DNA from: an uncultured Shewanella sp. | GTDB lineage: Bacteria; Pseudomonadota; Gammaproteobacteria; Enterobacterales; Shewanellaceae | Reading direction: 5' to 3' | DNA length: 64,000 nucleotides | Assembly: GCF_947495455.1 (NCBI RefSeq) | Contig: NZ_CANLZC010000019.1 | Location: 1 to 64,000, forward strand | Part shown: piece after piece, positions 9,617 through 18,877 of the stretch | Numbering within the stretch: position 1 is the stretch's first letter | How the letters are laid out: every line of letters begins with the position of its first letter | Made by a program: the position numbers and the translations under genes | The notes under the pieces: model-generated | Databases searched by the model: none | What the model was told of the DNA's origin: nothing | What the model saw: the letters and a program-made list of their open reading frames with translations, nothing else

Positions 9617-10294
9617 ATGAACGATTTTGTTTATTCTCCACCAACTTCCCCTTGGTTAACCATACTGCACCAAGATAAAGACATTATTGTCCTTGATAAA
9701 CCTTCTGGACTGCTTTCAGTACCTGGACGTGATCCTAAACACAATGACAGTATTTACAGTCGTGTATTAGCCGAGCATCCAAATGCACAAATTGTGCATC
9801 GTCTCGATATGGCCACATCGGGTATTATCATAGTCGCCCTCAGACGCAGTGCCGAAAAAGAACTTAAAAGGCAATTTAGGGACAGAGAAACCCAAAAAAC
9901 CTACTTAGCCCGTGTCGCGGGTCATGTTAAAGCCCATACAGGCAGTGTCGATCTCCCCTTGATTTGTGACTGGCCAAATAGACCTAAACAAAAAGTGTGC
10001 CATGATATCGGCAAGGCATCTCAAACTTATTTTGAGGTATTAACACAAGCCAAACGCTCAACGTTAGTTAAACTCACGCCAATCACCGGCCGTTCTCATC
10101 AGTTACGAGTCCATATGATGGCGCTTGGGCATCCGATTCTAGGGGATAATTTTTATGCTGATCCATTAGCCAAAAGCTTAGCACCTCGGTTATTATTGCA
10201 CGCTCAAAGCTTAACCATAACGCATCCTTATTCCGGTGAGGAAATGACTTTCTCGTGTGATGCCCCTTTTATCGAAGCCCAAGGAGAGCAATAA
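9617..10294 (+). CDS. rluA: Dual-specificity rRNA/tRNA pseudouridine synthase RluA
   Basis: A 225-residue protein close to enterobacterial RluA, which makes pseudouridine at 23S rRNA position 746 and tRNA position 32. Matching blocks include DKPSGLLSVPGR, HRLDMATSGI with catalytic Asp64, LPLICDWPNRPKQKV and ITGRSHQLRVHM, and the ending resembles TITHPYSGEEMTF. Longer in-frame starts exist (9545), but alignment to the family begins at MNDFVYSPP (ATG at 9617). The ribosome binding site there is weak (TGGG). Confidence 0.94.
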   Translation: MNDFVYSPPTSPWLTILHQDKDIIVLDKPSGLLSVPGRDPKHNDSIYSRVLAEHPNAQIVHRLDMATSGIIIVALRRSAEKELKRQFRDRETQKTYLARVAGHVKAHTGSVDLPLICDWPNRPKQKVCHDIGKASQTYFEVLTQAKRSTLVKLTPITGRSHQLRVHMMALGHPILGDNFYADPLAKSLAPRLLLHAQSLTITHPYSGEEMTFSCDAPFIEAQGEQ

Positions 10295-10367
10295 ATCTGA
10301 GCCTAATAAGCTGAGTTCATTGCTATAGTAAAGTGACTAACAACCTATTGATACATTGAGGTAATAA

Positions 10368-10829
10368 ATGGAAACGGCATTTAATCGCGATCCTCTCGAC
10401 AATCAGATCCTAGCCGCCTTAATGCAAGAAGCCCGTACCCCTTTTGCTGAACTGGCTAAACGCTTCTCCGTCAGTGCAGGAACCATTCATGTGCGAGTTG
10501 AGAAAATGAAACAAGCGGGGATCATCACAGGTGCACAGATCACCGTCGATCCTAAAGCCTTAGGTTATGATGTCTGTTGTTTTATTGGCATTAATTTAAA
10601 AAGCGCTGGCGATTACCCCGCAGCCCTGGATAAACTCAATGCGCTAGAAGAAGTCGTAGAAGCTTATTACACCACAGGAAATTTCAATGTCTTTGTCAAG
10701 GTCATGTGTCAATCCATAGATGGCCTTCAACATGTGTTAATTAATCGCATTCAATCTATCGATGAAATCCAGTCCACAGAAACGCTGATTATTTTGCAAA
10801 ATCCCATCGCTCGCAATGTTAAACCTTAA
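10368..10829 (+). CDS. asnC: Lrp/AsnC-family regulator AsnC
   Basis: A 153-residue transcription factor. The N-terminal winged helix-turn-helix spans about residues 9-65 (LDNQILAALMQEARTPFAEL, then VSAGTIHVRVEKMKQAGII), and a C-terminal RAM effector/oligomerisation domain follows. The match to E. coli AsnC is close throughout, including VEAYYTTGNF, FVKVMCQSID and LINRIQSIDEIQSTETLI. AsnC responds to asparagine and controls asnA in E. coli; asnA is not adjacent here. The stop codon lies inside the first unit of an 8-bp tandem repeat. Confidence 0.94.
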   Translation: METAFNRDPLDNQILAALMQEARTPFAELAKRFSVSAGTIHVRVEKMKQAGIITGAQITVDPKALGYDVCCFIGINLKSAGDYPAALDKLNALEEVVEAYYTTGNFNVFVKVMCQSIDGLQHVLINRIQSIDEIQSTETLIILQNPIARNVKP

Positions 10830-10864
10830 ACACTTAAACACTTAAACACTTAAACACTTAAACA
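10825..10864 (+). repeat. 8-bp microsatellite (CTTAAACA) x5
   Basis: Exactly five perfect tandem copies of CTTAAACA. The first copy contains the asnC stop codon TAA (10827-10829), and the rest lie in the 3' untranslated region before the terminator. Confidence 0.95.
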
Positions 10865-10890
10865 AGAATCGCAAAGTATAAAACGGATAC

Positions 10891-10934
10891 AAAAGAAAGG
10901 CTGAACCGATATGAACCGGAGCAGCCTTTCTTTT
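10891..10934. terminator. Bidirectional terminator between asnC and the S8 protease gene
   Basis: AAAAGAAAGGCTG (10891-10903) pairs perfectly with CAGCCTTTCTTTT (10922-10934) across an 18-base loop. Terminal A and T runs allow termination on both strands for the convergent genes. Confidence 0.85.
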
Positions 10935-10995
10935 ATCTTATTAAAATAAATGGATAACGCTTAAATAACAGCGTCTAATCCATATATTTCACTTT

Positions 10996-13900
10996 TTATG
11001 CCGCTAGCTTACGACGCAACCAAGCTAGAGGCAATAAAGTCATTGCCAACCAACCTAATGAACCACCGCTAGAAGACTTGCTTTTAGTGCTGCCGTCACT
11101 TGGTTCACTTTCTTGTTGTTTTTGTTCAATAGTAACACTAGTACTGGCTGAGCTAACATTACCTTGAGGATCTGTCACTGTTAATACAAATCCTAGCGTA
11201 TTGTCTCCATCTGCAAAATTTGGCGCATCAAAAGTAATACTCTCAGCTGCTGCATCAAATGTCACACTCGTACCAGAAGTTTGTACCCATTGATAAATTA
11301 ACTCATCACCATTAGCATCGGAAGAACCTGAGCCATCGAGTATGATAGCGCCGCTTTCAACGGCAGATTCTGGTGAACTAATTAACGCTTCTGGCATTGC
11401 TTCAACCACACCAAAATAATATAAACGTTCTACTGAGTCACCTTCAATCTCATGCGTTAATCCAAGATGGAAGTTTGAACCAGCTTTGCGAGGGACTAAA
11501 TCAAAACTAACCGTTGTCTGTTTTGCTTCAAGCTCTTCAGTCGACGCCGCTTGATTAATTTCCCATTTAATTTTATTCCCTTGCACAACCCCATCATGAG
11601 AAATATTCGCAACTTCATGTCCTTCTGAAATAACCGCCATTAAAGAATATGTTTTATCTTCTTTATAATTATTGGCTTCAACAAAATAACGGATATTAAC
11701 CGCTTCACCCGGTGCCATAGCATCAGACACAGGCACATCATTCAGCACAGATGTTTCCTCACGCACAAGAGTGAAAGGAATATCTTCTTGCTGACTCCCA
11801 TCACCAGATCTCAAGACCACAAAACCTTCTACGTTTTCATTCGTATTCCAATCTAGTGTCAAACTGAAGTCATTGGCGCTACCATCAATACTGGCAACCA
11901 CATTTTCACTCACCGACTCTAGACTTTGTTGCATTGTCGTCGTCGTAATCGTGACTTTATCAGTTCCACCTTCACTGGAAGCCGTATATCCATAAACGAC
12001 AACGTAATACTTCCCTGCAGCAAGAGTGCTAAAAGTCACACTTTCATCAGACGTTGAACCAGCACTTGAGCCTATCGCTTTTTCTTCAGCATCTAAGATC
12101 ACTAAATCAACATCAGGCGCCGTCAAAGAACTAGTGCTAAAAGTGATATTTTCAAAATCTTCTTCTAATGTTACTTCAATATAATCATTCGTATCGGCTG
12201 CAACCTCGACAATTTGAGGCTCATGTAAATGACGCTTTTCATAAACAACTGCATTAATATCTTTCAGTTCTTTAGACACTAAATTTGAATATGTCATTGA
12301 ACCTTGCGTCTTCACTGTTGTTATATCAATATTTTTAGGTAAATTGTGTGTTACTGAATGAGCCGCTACTGGTAGCTTAACATCGGGTAAATCATTCGAT
12401 GTTAATTCAATGTTACCAAAACTCCAACCTTCGTCAGCTGCACTCACATTTGCCGTAACCGTTATTTCTTGACTTTCTCCTGCAGCCAAAGTGAAACGCT
12501 TAGGCGATACATCTAAATAAAAGCCATCCCCAGACGTTAATGCACTTGCATTCCAACTGGCATCCGTCGTTGCTTTAACGGTGCGCGTCCAACTACAAAC
12601 ACCTAAACAACTTGCATTAGCCATTGATGCTAAATTAATCTCAGAAGGCTCTCCCCCTAAACTAGGATCAGCAATCAAATACCCTTCATAAGTCTCATCC
12701 ATGATAAGACCTGTTTGTGCTGCCGCCGAAATATTAACGTAGCCCGCCCCCATATCAAAGAAATCTGATGGCGTCACCCCATCTTCTTTAAAGGTATTTT
12801 GATCGGCCGTTAGCATTAATGCCGATTGCACTTCAGCTGGCGACCAATCTGGATGTAACTTGGCAATCAAAGTCAAGGCGCCTGCAATATGTGGGCTGGC
12901 CATTGACGTACCGCTTAAAAAACTATAATCACTGGGATTTGGGTTTTCTTTAAACTTATCTGATTGCTCATCCGCATAAGCAGCATAAATACTCACTCCA
13001 GGCGCTGCAATAGAAGGCACTATGATATCAGGAACCGATTTATTGGAACCTCTTGAGGTAAAATCGGCCGCAATGCGTGCAAGGCTTTCATCTTTTACAA
13101 TCGAAGTTCCGGAAATACTTGCGCTATGATCTGAGCCTGTTGCCAGCCAAGTTCTTAATGCGTCACCTTGATCTGCATCAATATGAATAGCAGGAAGCGT
13201 ATGTGCATCGGCTACCACACTGCTCGCCCCATCCTGAAGGTTTGCCAGTACAAGACCTGCTGCACCGCCAGCAAGAACATTACGCCCTTTATCTACACGA
13301 GCAATCGCGCCACGATCGCACACCACTATGGTGTTCTCTGCAAAGGTATCAGCTGGGAAAGGTTGTAAACATTGCGCCGGATCGCCATCGGGGTCGTTGG
13401 CATTAATGAAATCACCAGCATAGACAATCGCACCACTAAAGGCACCTGACGCTGCTTTACCCGTTATTGTACTTGGCGCTGTCGTATCACCGCCCGTAAA
13501 TTCTGATAGTGTTTTATCGCTATAATCTCTGTCATGAGTATAAGCCGCCACTGTGGTTAACCAAGGTGCGTCACCTGGTGAGCCGACTGTTTCAGGATCT
13601 GGGCCTGAATTACCTGCCGATGTGGCCACATGAATACCCGCTTTACGCGCCGCTAAAAATGCCAACGCATCTGCATCTTGCCATGGATCGCTGCTGCCAC
13701 CACCAATAGAATAGTTAAGTACATCCACACCATTTTCTATGGCATGTTCAACCGCTAAAACCGTTAATGAAGGAAGACAGCCATTAAAGCCAATGGCATC
13801 ATCATCACCAGGTCGACAGACTTGGTAAGAAACGATGTTTGCGTGGGGGGCCACACCCGACATGGCATCAAATGAAATACCTAATGGCTTACCATCGACA

Positions 13901-14832
13901 TCGGAAATGGATAAATCATATAGGAAATTACCCGCCGTGGTACTGGCGGTATGGGAACCATGACCATCATGATCTTCTCCATTTTGGGCTATATCAGGAT
14001 CGTAATCAGGGTAATCATCGGTAATTTCAGGCCAACTGTGAACACCAATTAACTTATCATTACAAAGCTCTGGATAGTCGGTCGCACAATCGCCCGAATA
14101 TACACCTTCTCCCCAAGGATTAGTGTGATCATAATTATCACCACCAATATCGGCAAATGAAGGGTGATCGGTATTCACTCCAGTATCGATGATCCCGACA
14201 ATCATGCCTTCACCATAGGTTGCCGTACCACTGGCACTGCCATCCCACACAGCAGGCGCTTGAATAATCTCAGGCCCCGCATCTGTTTGCGTTTGACGTA
14301 ACACTTCACGTTTGATATGGGCAACACCACTGACTAACGCAAGCTTTTTGGCTTCAGCTTGCGTCATTTCTACCACCATACCGTTATAAGAAAGGTTAGT
14401 TCTTTGTTTAATTTTTAAAGAACCCAGTTTCGCTTTCGCCTTATTAATCACTTCATTTTGACGACTAACAAGATGTTGGCGATATGCTTTCACGTCCGTA
14501 TTATTAATATCAAGCTTACGATTGCCATTTTTTAACGCTGCAGGGCTAGTGGCCTTAAGGCCCTCAATCCCCCCTTCATATAAGGCCACAGGGCTATCAT
14601 CAAAACGCACAAAATAACGATACACGCCAGCATCTAAATCATCTTCTGCAATAAATACTCTTGACTGGCCAGTGGAAGGCAGCAAATATTTTTTTTGAAT
14701 ATCAGCTGTATATTGGATATTTTTAGATGGATCTGACTTAGATACCGAAACATGATATTGCTCTGAGGCCTGAACGCTCATCGCCATGGACATTAACGCT
14801 GCTGAAACAGCAACTGCAACTTGACTTCTCAT
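10996..14832 (-). CDS. Secreted S8 subtilisin-like serine protease with GlyGly-CTERM tail
   Basis: A 1278-residue exported protease. A signal peptide ends at SMAMSVQA, followed by a probable inhibitor-I9-like propeptide (about 60-190). The S8 catalytic domain has Asp in IIDTGVNTDHPSF (near 214), His in DGHGSHTAS (near 292) and Ser in SGTSMASPHIAGAL (near 642). A protease-associated insert (QCLQPFPADTFAENTIVVCDRG, DADQGDALR) lies between His and Ser. The long C-terminal part has beta-sandwich regions, including a segment reminiscent of pre-peptidase domains and a PKD/cadherin-like domain. The end is SGGSLGWLAMTLLPLAWLRRK, a GlyGly-CTERM sorting signal: Gly-rich, one hydrophobic helix, then basic residues. 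Such tails are cut by rhombosortase during type II export. Confidence 0.93.
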   Translation of the reverse strand: MRSQVAVAVSAALMSMAMSVQASEQYHVSVSKSDPSKNIQYTADIQKKYLLPSTGQSRVFIAEDDLDAGVYRYFVRFDDSPVALYEGGIEGLKATSPAALKNGNRKLDINNTDVKAYRQHLVSRQNEVINKAKAKLGSLKIKQRTNLSYNGMVVEMTQAEAKKLALVSGVAHIKREVLRQTQTDAGPEIIQAPAVWDGSASGTATYGEGMIVGIIDTGVNTDHPSFADIGGDNYDHTNPWGEGVYSGDCATDYPELCNDKLIGVHSWPEITDDYPDYDPDIAQNGEDHDGHGSHTASTTAGNFLYDLSISDVDGKPLGISFDAMSGVAPHANIVSYQVCRPGDDDAIGFNGCLPSLTVLAVEHAIENGVDVLNYSIGGGSSDPWQDADALAFLAARKAGIHVATSAGNSGPDPETVGSPGDAPWLTTVAAYTHDRDYSDKTLSEFTGGDTTAPSTITGKAASGAFSGAIVYAGDFINANDPDGDPAQCLQPFPADTFAENTIVVCDRGAIARVDKGRNVLAGGAAGLVLANLQDGASSVVADAHTLPAIHIDADQGDALRTWLATGSDHSASISGTSIVKDESLARIAADFTSRGSNKSVPDIIVPSIAAPGVSIYAAYADEQSDKFKENPNPSDYSFLSGTSMASPHIAGALTLIAKLHPDWSPAEVQSALMLTADQNTFKEDGVTPSDFFDMGAGYVNISAAAQTGLIMDETYEGYLIADPSLGGEPSEINLASMANASCLGVCSWTRTVKATTDASWNASALTSGDGFYLDVSPKRFTLAAGESQEITVTANVSAADEGWSFGNIELTSNDLPDVKLPVAAHSVTHNLPKNIDITTVKTQGSMTYSNLVSKELKDINAVVYEKRHLHEPQIVEVAADTNDYIEVTLEEDFENITFSTSSLTAPDVDLVILDAEEKAIGSSAGSTSDESVTFSTLAAGKYYVVVYGYTASSEGGTDKVTITTTTMQQSLESVSENVVASIDGSANDFSLTLDWNTNENVEGFVVLRSGDGSQQEDIPFTLVREETSVLNDVPVSDAMAPGEAVNIRYFVEANNYKEDKTYSLMAVISEGHEVANISHDGVVQGNKIKWEINQAASTEELEAKQTTVSFDLVPRKAGSNFHLGLTHEIEGDSVERLYYFGVVEAMPEALISSPESAVESGAIILDGSGSSDANGDELIYQWVQTSGTSVTFDAAAESITFDAPNFADGDNTLGFVLTVTDPQGNVSSASTSVTIEQKQQESEPSDGSTKSKSSSGGSLGWLAMTLLPLAWLRRKLAA

Positions 14833-15489
14833 TGATTATTCCCTTTACATCTTTAAGATGCTTTTATTTATAATTAAGGCTTAGATTTTTACCGCTGCAA
14901 TGCTCAGAAAACGCTCATCGACTCTGAGTCAACTAACAAGGATTAATCTTCCCCATAAAATTGAGAATCATTTTTTTAACACAAAGATCCCATTTCATCA
15001 AACTAAATAATAATAAAAACATAAACATGATCAATCATTAGAGAAAACTACCACAGAGAAGAGCTTCAATTACAAGAGGAACAACATGCCATTATCATTT
15101 ATGGCAAAAAACATAAAAAAACAATAACAATTTGAATTTAAAGACAATTTAAATAATAAATAGATAGATAACCTAAATAATGCAAACTGTTAGCCATAGT
15201 GTGCTAATTAAGATCCATTTTTTATCTTTAAAATTTATCTGCCCCATAACATTATTTAAAACAATCAATAACAACGTCTTTTTTCGTTACTTGCTAAGAA
15301 CACTGCTAAAGGTGGAGTAAGAGCACAAGTCGTTGCTTCAATGAGTTGACTAGCGTAATTAGCAGCACCCTCTGGACACATTCACAAAGAAGGTTATTCA
15401 AAATTTTCAATAAATTACAACACATTATTTTATAACAATTATTACAAGCTTCCGTTTAAGTACCTGAGTATAAAATTACCAATAGTTAA
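14833..15489. other. Long AT-rich intergenic region upstream of the S8 protease gene
   Basis: About 650 bases without a supportable gene. It must hold the promoter of the protease gene (transcribed leftward from 14832) and ends at the IS200-like element. I see no clear hairpins or recognisable operator. Confidence 0.6.
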
Positions 15490-16095
15490 CTGACCTCCGA
15501 CAAAGCCGGAGGCTTATTTAGATGACGACCTAAAAGGGCGTAAGTCAGTGCCCAAGGCACTCTCTATATGCAGAATTTCAATTGATCCCGATGAATGTCA
15601 TTTTTCTTGATTTCGTATGTACTCTTTTATCATTTTCTCATCCAAACCAACTGTAGAAACATAATAACCTCTTGCCCAAAAAGCCTCCCCATTGACGTTT
15701 TTTTGCCGTCCCTTAAACTGACGAGCAATTGAAATGGCACTTTTACTTTTCATAAACCCCATGAAGTTAGATACTGAAAATTTGGCTGGAATATTCAAAC
15801 ACATATGAGCATGATCTGACATTAAATGCCCTTGTTCGATCACAACTCCTTTTTGACGGGCTAGTTCGTGAAAGACTTCACCCAAGTGCTTTCGAGGAGC
15901 ACCAAATATTAACTTACGTCTCTTTTTTGGAATAAAGACTATATGGTACTTACAATCCCAACGTGTATGAGACAAACTCTTAGGGTCTCGCATAGGGTAC
16001 TCTCTTGTCTTTTGGTCGAGACTTGAGCGTACCTACTACTGTGGCGTAGGTGAAACCTATGCGAGTCACCTCCGCAGAGCTGGGGGTTTACCGTT
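15490..16095 (-). mobile_element. IS200/IS605-family insertion sequence (boundaries approximate)
   Basis: A single-gene element built around a Y1 HUH transposase. Downstream of the gene is the right-end hairpin CCTCCG (15494-15499) / CGGAGG (15507-15512). Upstream is an imperfect hairpin CCTCCGC (16069-16075) / GCTGGGG (16079-16085) as the left end. A second stem, ACCTAC/GTAGGT, lies at 16031-16051. There are no terminal inverted repeats or target duplications, as expected for this family. It lies in non-coding DNA between the S8 protease gene and the cytochrome island and interrupts no visible gene. Confidence 0.75.
15598..15993 (-). CDS. tnpA: IS200/IS605-type transposase TnpA, C-terminal frameshift
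   Basis: A 131-residue Y1-family transposase that cuts and joins single-stranded DNA. Seen are the N-terminal CKYHIVFIPKKRRK strand, the HUH metal motif H61-A62-H63 (SDHAHMCL), WARGYYVSTVG, and the catalytic Tyr125 with Gln129 (EYIRNQ). The frame stops right after RNQEK. In the neighbouring frame the sequence continues as NDIHRDQLKF, a typical family C-terminus, so an indel in the A-run near 15600-15604 has removed about a dozen residues. The catalytic core is intact, and activity is possible but uncertain. Confidence 0.85.
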   Translation of the reverse strand: MRDPKSLSHTRWDCKYHIVFIPKKRRKLIFGAPRKHLGEVFHELARQKGVVIEQGHLMSDHAHMCLNIPAKFSVSNFMGFMKSKSAISIARQFKGRQKNVNGEAFWARGYYVSTVGLDEKMIKEYIRNQEK

Positions 16096-16242
16096 TATTT
16101 AATTAAAAATCATATAGATAAATTTAAATCAGTCAGTTATCATGATTATCCAATAAAAACAGATCAATTTAACTTACATAAAAACTACCTTTACAGCTAG
16201 AAATTTGGGGTTATTGCTATATTACTTATTTAGAATAAACGA

Positions 16243-17697
16243 TTAATCACATACATCTACGTACCTTAATGGTACATCAATATCACCTTCGATACAGTTA
16301 ATTGTCATATATGTTGAAGCATTGAGTAATTCAACACCTCTAAAGTAAATAGTAAAATTTGAATGTGGAAAAGATAATAGCCTCCAATAATTCGATTTTA
16401 ACATATATCTTGGCTCTACTACTGGTAAAATTGGAGTATTACATTTATTACCACATGGTTCAGGTAAAGGTACAGGACACGAATAATAACTAGGAGAATT
16501 TAACCTTTCATATTCACAATTAGATAACAAAATAAAATCTGATGTTTTGGACAAGTCGAGTTTAGACCTAACTTGACTTATTCTTGAATATACAATCTCA
16601 GCACTTTCTTGCCATTTATTGGCAATTTCTTCAAAAGTTGGCCTTATATACGGTATTTTGGGATTTATCGGATCAGATGATACTACTAAATGAGGAATAT
16701 TAATTCGCGATCCATATACAGGAACAAACAGGCTTTTCCTTAACCTATGTATCAAACCATCTATCACCCGCTCTTCTTGGATTAGTTTACTAGGGTATGG
16801 AATAATACGACCATTTTCATGGTAATAATATATCGAGACACCTTTTTTTTCTTTTATTGCATGTCGAAGAAATCGATCCAAATCACCTAAAGTAACAGAC
16901 CAACTAAGATTATTACGAATTAAATAAATCATATGTTCTATTAACTTTCGCCAATCAATATAAACATCTGCATCTTTAATATTAGTATTACTTTTCAATG
17001 TCCAATCGGTTAACAATTGAATTTCAGCATCCCAGCTTGAACCTGTATTCAATAATTCCGATATAGAGTCTTCCCACCCTGGTAGTGTCTTTCCATGGAA
17101 GGGAATATCTTGATCTATATTACCACTTATAGGAAGAGTGCTAGAAAAAGAAGATAAAAAATCAATAGCTCGCCAAATACCAGTATCATCTAACGCTTTA
17201 CATACTGGTATATTTATTTCTCCACTAGGAGTATACCAAACCTCAATGTCACATATTGATTCTAGCGTGCCATTATTATCTAATTTAAAACCAGATAGCA
17301 ATACTTGAGTTTCAGCAGAATAAATTTCTGCTGGTTTAATATAAAGTCCTTTAGCTGACGCTTCATATGATAATTTAGAAATACTTGATGTTTGATTCAT
17401 AGCATTAAATATACCATTAAATCCAACTGATATTTCACCTTCAAATGGCCCTTCATTTATTATATTTGTTGATACTGAAAAAGCAGGGCTATCATCTATT
17501 TTTTTTATACCTCCAACTTTAGGTATATACCATACTAAATTATTATTTAAAGAGTCAGAAAAAAGGTGAAATTTATTTTGTAAATCCACACTAAATAAGC
17601 TAGATACATTATTAGCCTCTGGTGACATCGGTGTAGAATTTGCCCAATTTGATAAAAATATGAAAATAAATAAAATACACTTCCTGATTTTTTTCAT
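16243..17697 (-). CDS. Exported protein of unknown family (paralogue of the 19823-21088 product)
   Basis: A 484-residue protein with an N-terminal signal peptide (hydrophobic ILFIFIFLSNWANS). I do not recognise the family. It is clearly paralogous to the first gene of this operon. Shared blocks are LFSVD near the mature N-terminus, SDSLNNNLVWYIPKVG, a GL-x-[IV]-x-PA segment, a Cys pair around W-x-x-P-x-G-x-x-NIPVCKAL, TGS-[SN]-WDA, an IDW-[RS]-x-x-[IF]-E segment, and NAST-x-M-x-I-x-C near the end. Relative to its paralogue it carries an extra Cys-rich loop (about residues 395-425, ending PEPCGNKCNTP). It is the last of three tightly packed genes, starting six bases after the cytochrome stop. 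A periplasmic or surface protein is inferred. Confidence 0.7.
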   Translation of the reverse strand: MKKIRKCILFIFIFLSNWANSTPMSPEANNVSSLFSVDLQNKFHLFSDSLNNNLVWYIPKVGGIKKIDDSPAFSVSTNIINEGPFEGEISVGFNGIFNAMNQTSSISKLSYEASAKGLYIKPAEIYSAETQVLLSGFKLDNNGTLESICDIEVWYTPSGEINIPVCKALDDTGIWRAIDFLSSFSSTLPISGNIDQDIPFHGKTLPGWEDSISELLNTGSSWDAEIQLLTDWTLKSNTNIKDADVYIDWRKLIEHMIYLIRNNLSWSVTLGDLDRFLRHAIKEKKGVSIYYYHENGRIIPYPSKLIQEERVIDGLIHRLRKSLFVPVYGSRINIPHLVVSSDPINPKIPYIRPTFEEIANKWQESAEIVYSRISQVRSKLDLSKTSDFILLSNCEYERLNSPSYYSCPVPLPEPCGNKCNTPILPVVEPRYMLKSNYWRLLSFPHSNFTIYFRGVELLNASTYMTINCIEGDIDVPLRYVDVCD

Positions 17698-17703
17698 GAT
17701 AAT

Positions 17704-18876
17704 CTAATCCTTCAAATCACTTTGAAACAAACAAAGCGCCTTATCGTTTAAATCGAGACAACCATTCTTTATCCAACGACTGAGCAAAGAAATGACTTGC
17801 TCCGAAACAGGCTCCTTAGTCATTGGCATTCCAGGTTTACTAGCACCAATCCCTAACTGAGCTTCATACCTTCTAGTTACTAGCCTAGAATATATATCAA
17901 AAGGGTTATTTTCCTTCAGCCAAGCTGTTAACCCTGAAGCTGAAGTATCAAAAGCATCATTTGCTCTACCTTTTATTTCATGACAATGAACACAGTTATT
18001 ATCTCTCCACAAACGATTCCACAAATAAAAAGATTCTGATTTTGATAATGGGGTATTATCATTTTTATTAAATTTATCAGGAATACTTTGTAATAAATTA
18101 TCTAACTCAACTTCTCTTGCTTCACGTTGATTAAAAAAGTATCTAACTAATTGTTCTGATTCAACTTCACTTAATTTAATAGCCGGCATTTCCCTCTTAA
18201 TATGTTCCATATCATGAAGGTTATTGGCATAACTATAGATCCATTTTTTAGAAAACAAACTTAATCCCACACTATCATAACCACTAATACTGCTGTATTT
18301 ATGGCATGACACACATTTTTTTTCAAAAATTTCACGACCAATATTAATATTTTTTTCTTTCTCTTCTTTTGATACTCCTCCTTGTAATTCAAAGATATTT
18401 TCTTTACTTACCTTATCATTATAAACAGTTAACTTTTCTTTATCAATAAGTGGATAAGCCATCATGACGGGGGCATTACAACCATTATAATGGCACTGAC
18501 CAAATGGCCTTTTTAAGAACCTTTGTAAAGAAAATAAAGATAATCTACCTGGGATATTTTTAATTGGATAAATTGGACCATCTAAATATGAAAGATGATT
18601 ACCCGCTATAAGTTTTAATTTATGATCACTCACAGGTAAAGCAAAATACCTTTTATCTTTTAATCCAGAATTAAATTTAATAGCAATATCAGTTATTTCT
18701 TGATGACAGCCATAGCACTGCTGATCTTCCCACTTGCCAAAGCCATTAGGAAAATATTCATAAGGTTTTAATCTATTACTAGTATGACATCCATTACACT
18801 CCTTAATTTCATTACTTGAATTTGCTATACATCCAAAAGAAATAAGAAGTGTAAGAATTAAAAAGTACCTTATCAT
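17704..18876 (-). CDS. Exported tetrahaem c-type cytochrome
   Basis: A 390-residue protein with four CxxCH haem-attachment motifs: CNGCH (27-31), CYGCH (54-58), CVSCH (188-192) and CVHCH (295-299). The N-terminal pair is closely spaced. The third and fourth motifs each start a monohaem-like domain with a plausible distal Met, in REMPAIKLSE (about 228-237) and KPGMPMTKEP. The N-terminus is a signal sequence, and Cys16 after ISFG could be lipidated, although the lipobox is imperfect. The protein is therefore expected in the periplasm or on a membrane surface as an electron carrier. It overlaps none of the known respiratory operons. Its ATG is one base after the stop of the upstream exported-protein gene, so translation is probably coupled. 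Confidence 0.82.
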   Translation of the reverse strand: MIRYFLILTLLISFGCIANSSNEIKECNGCHTSNRLKPYEYFPNGFGKWEDQQCYGCHQEITDIAIKFNSGLKDKRYFALPVSDHKLKLIAGNHLSYLDGPIYPIKNIPGRLSLFSLQRFLKRPFGQCHYNGCNAPVMMAYPLIDKEKLTVYNDKVSKENIFELQGGVSKEEKEKNINIGREIFEKKCVSCHKYSSISGYDSVGLSLFSKKWIYSYANNLHDMEHIKREMPAIKLSEVESEQLVRYFFNQREAREVELDNLLQSIPDKFNKNDNTPLSKSESFYLWNRLWRDNNCVHCHEIKGRANDAFDTSASGLTAWLKENNPFDIYSRLVTRRYEAQLGIGASKPGMPMTKEPVSEQVISLLSRWIKNGCLDLNDKALCLFQSDLKD

Positions 18877-18877
18877 C

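Noticed and set aside
13168-14024. Several plus-strand frames of 60-67 codons opposite the S8 protease gene
   Set aside because: Antisense shadows of a well-supported coding region, with no motifs of their own.
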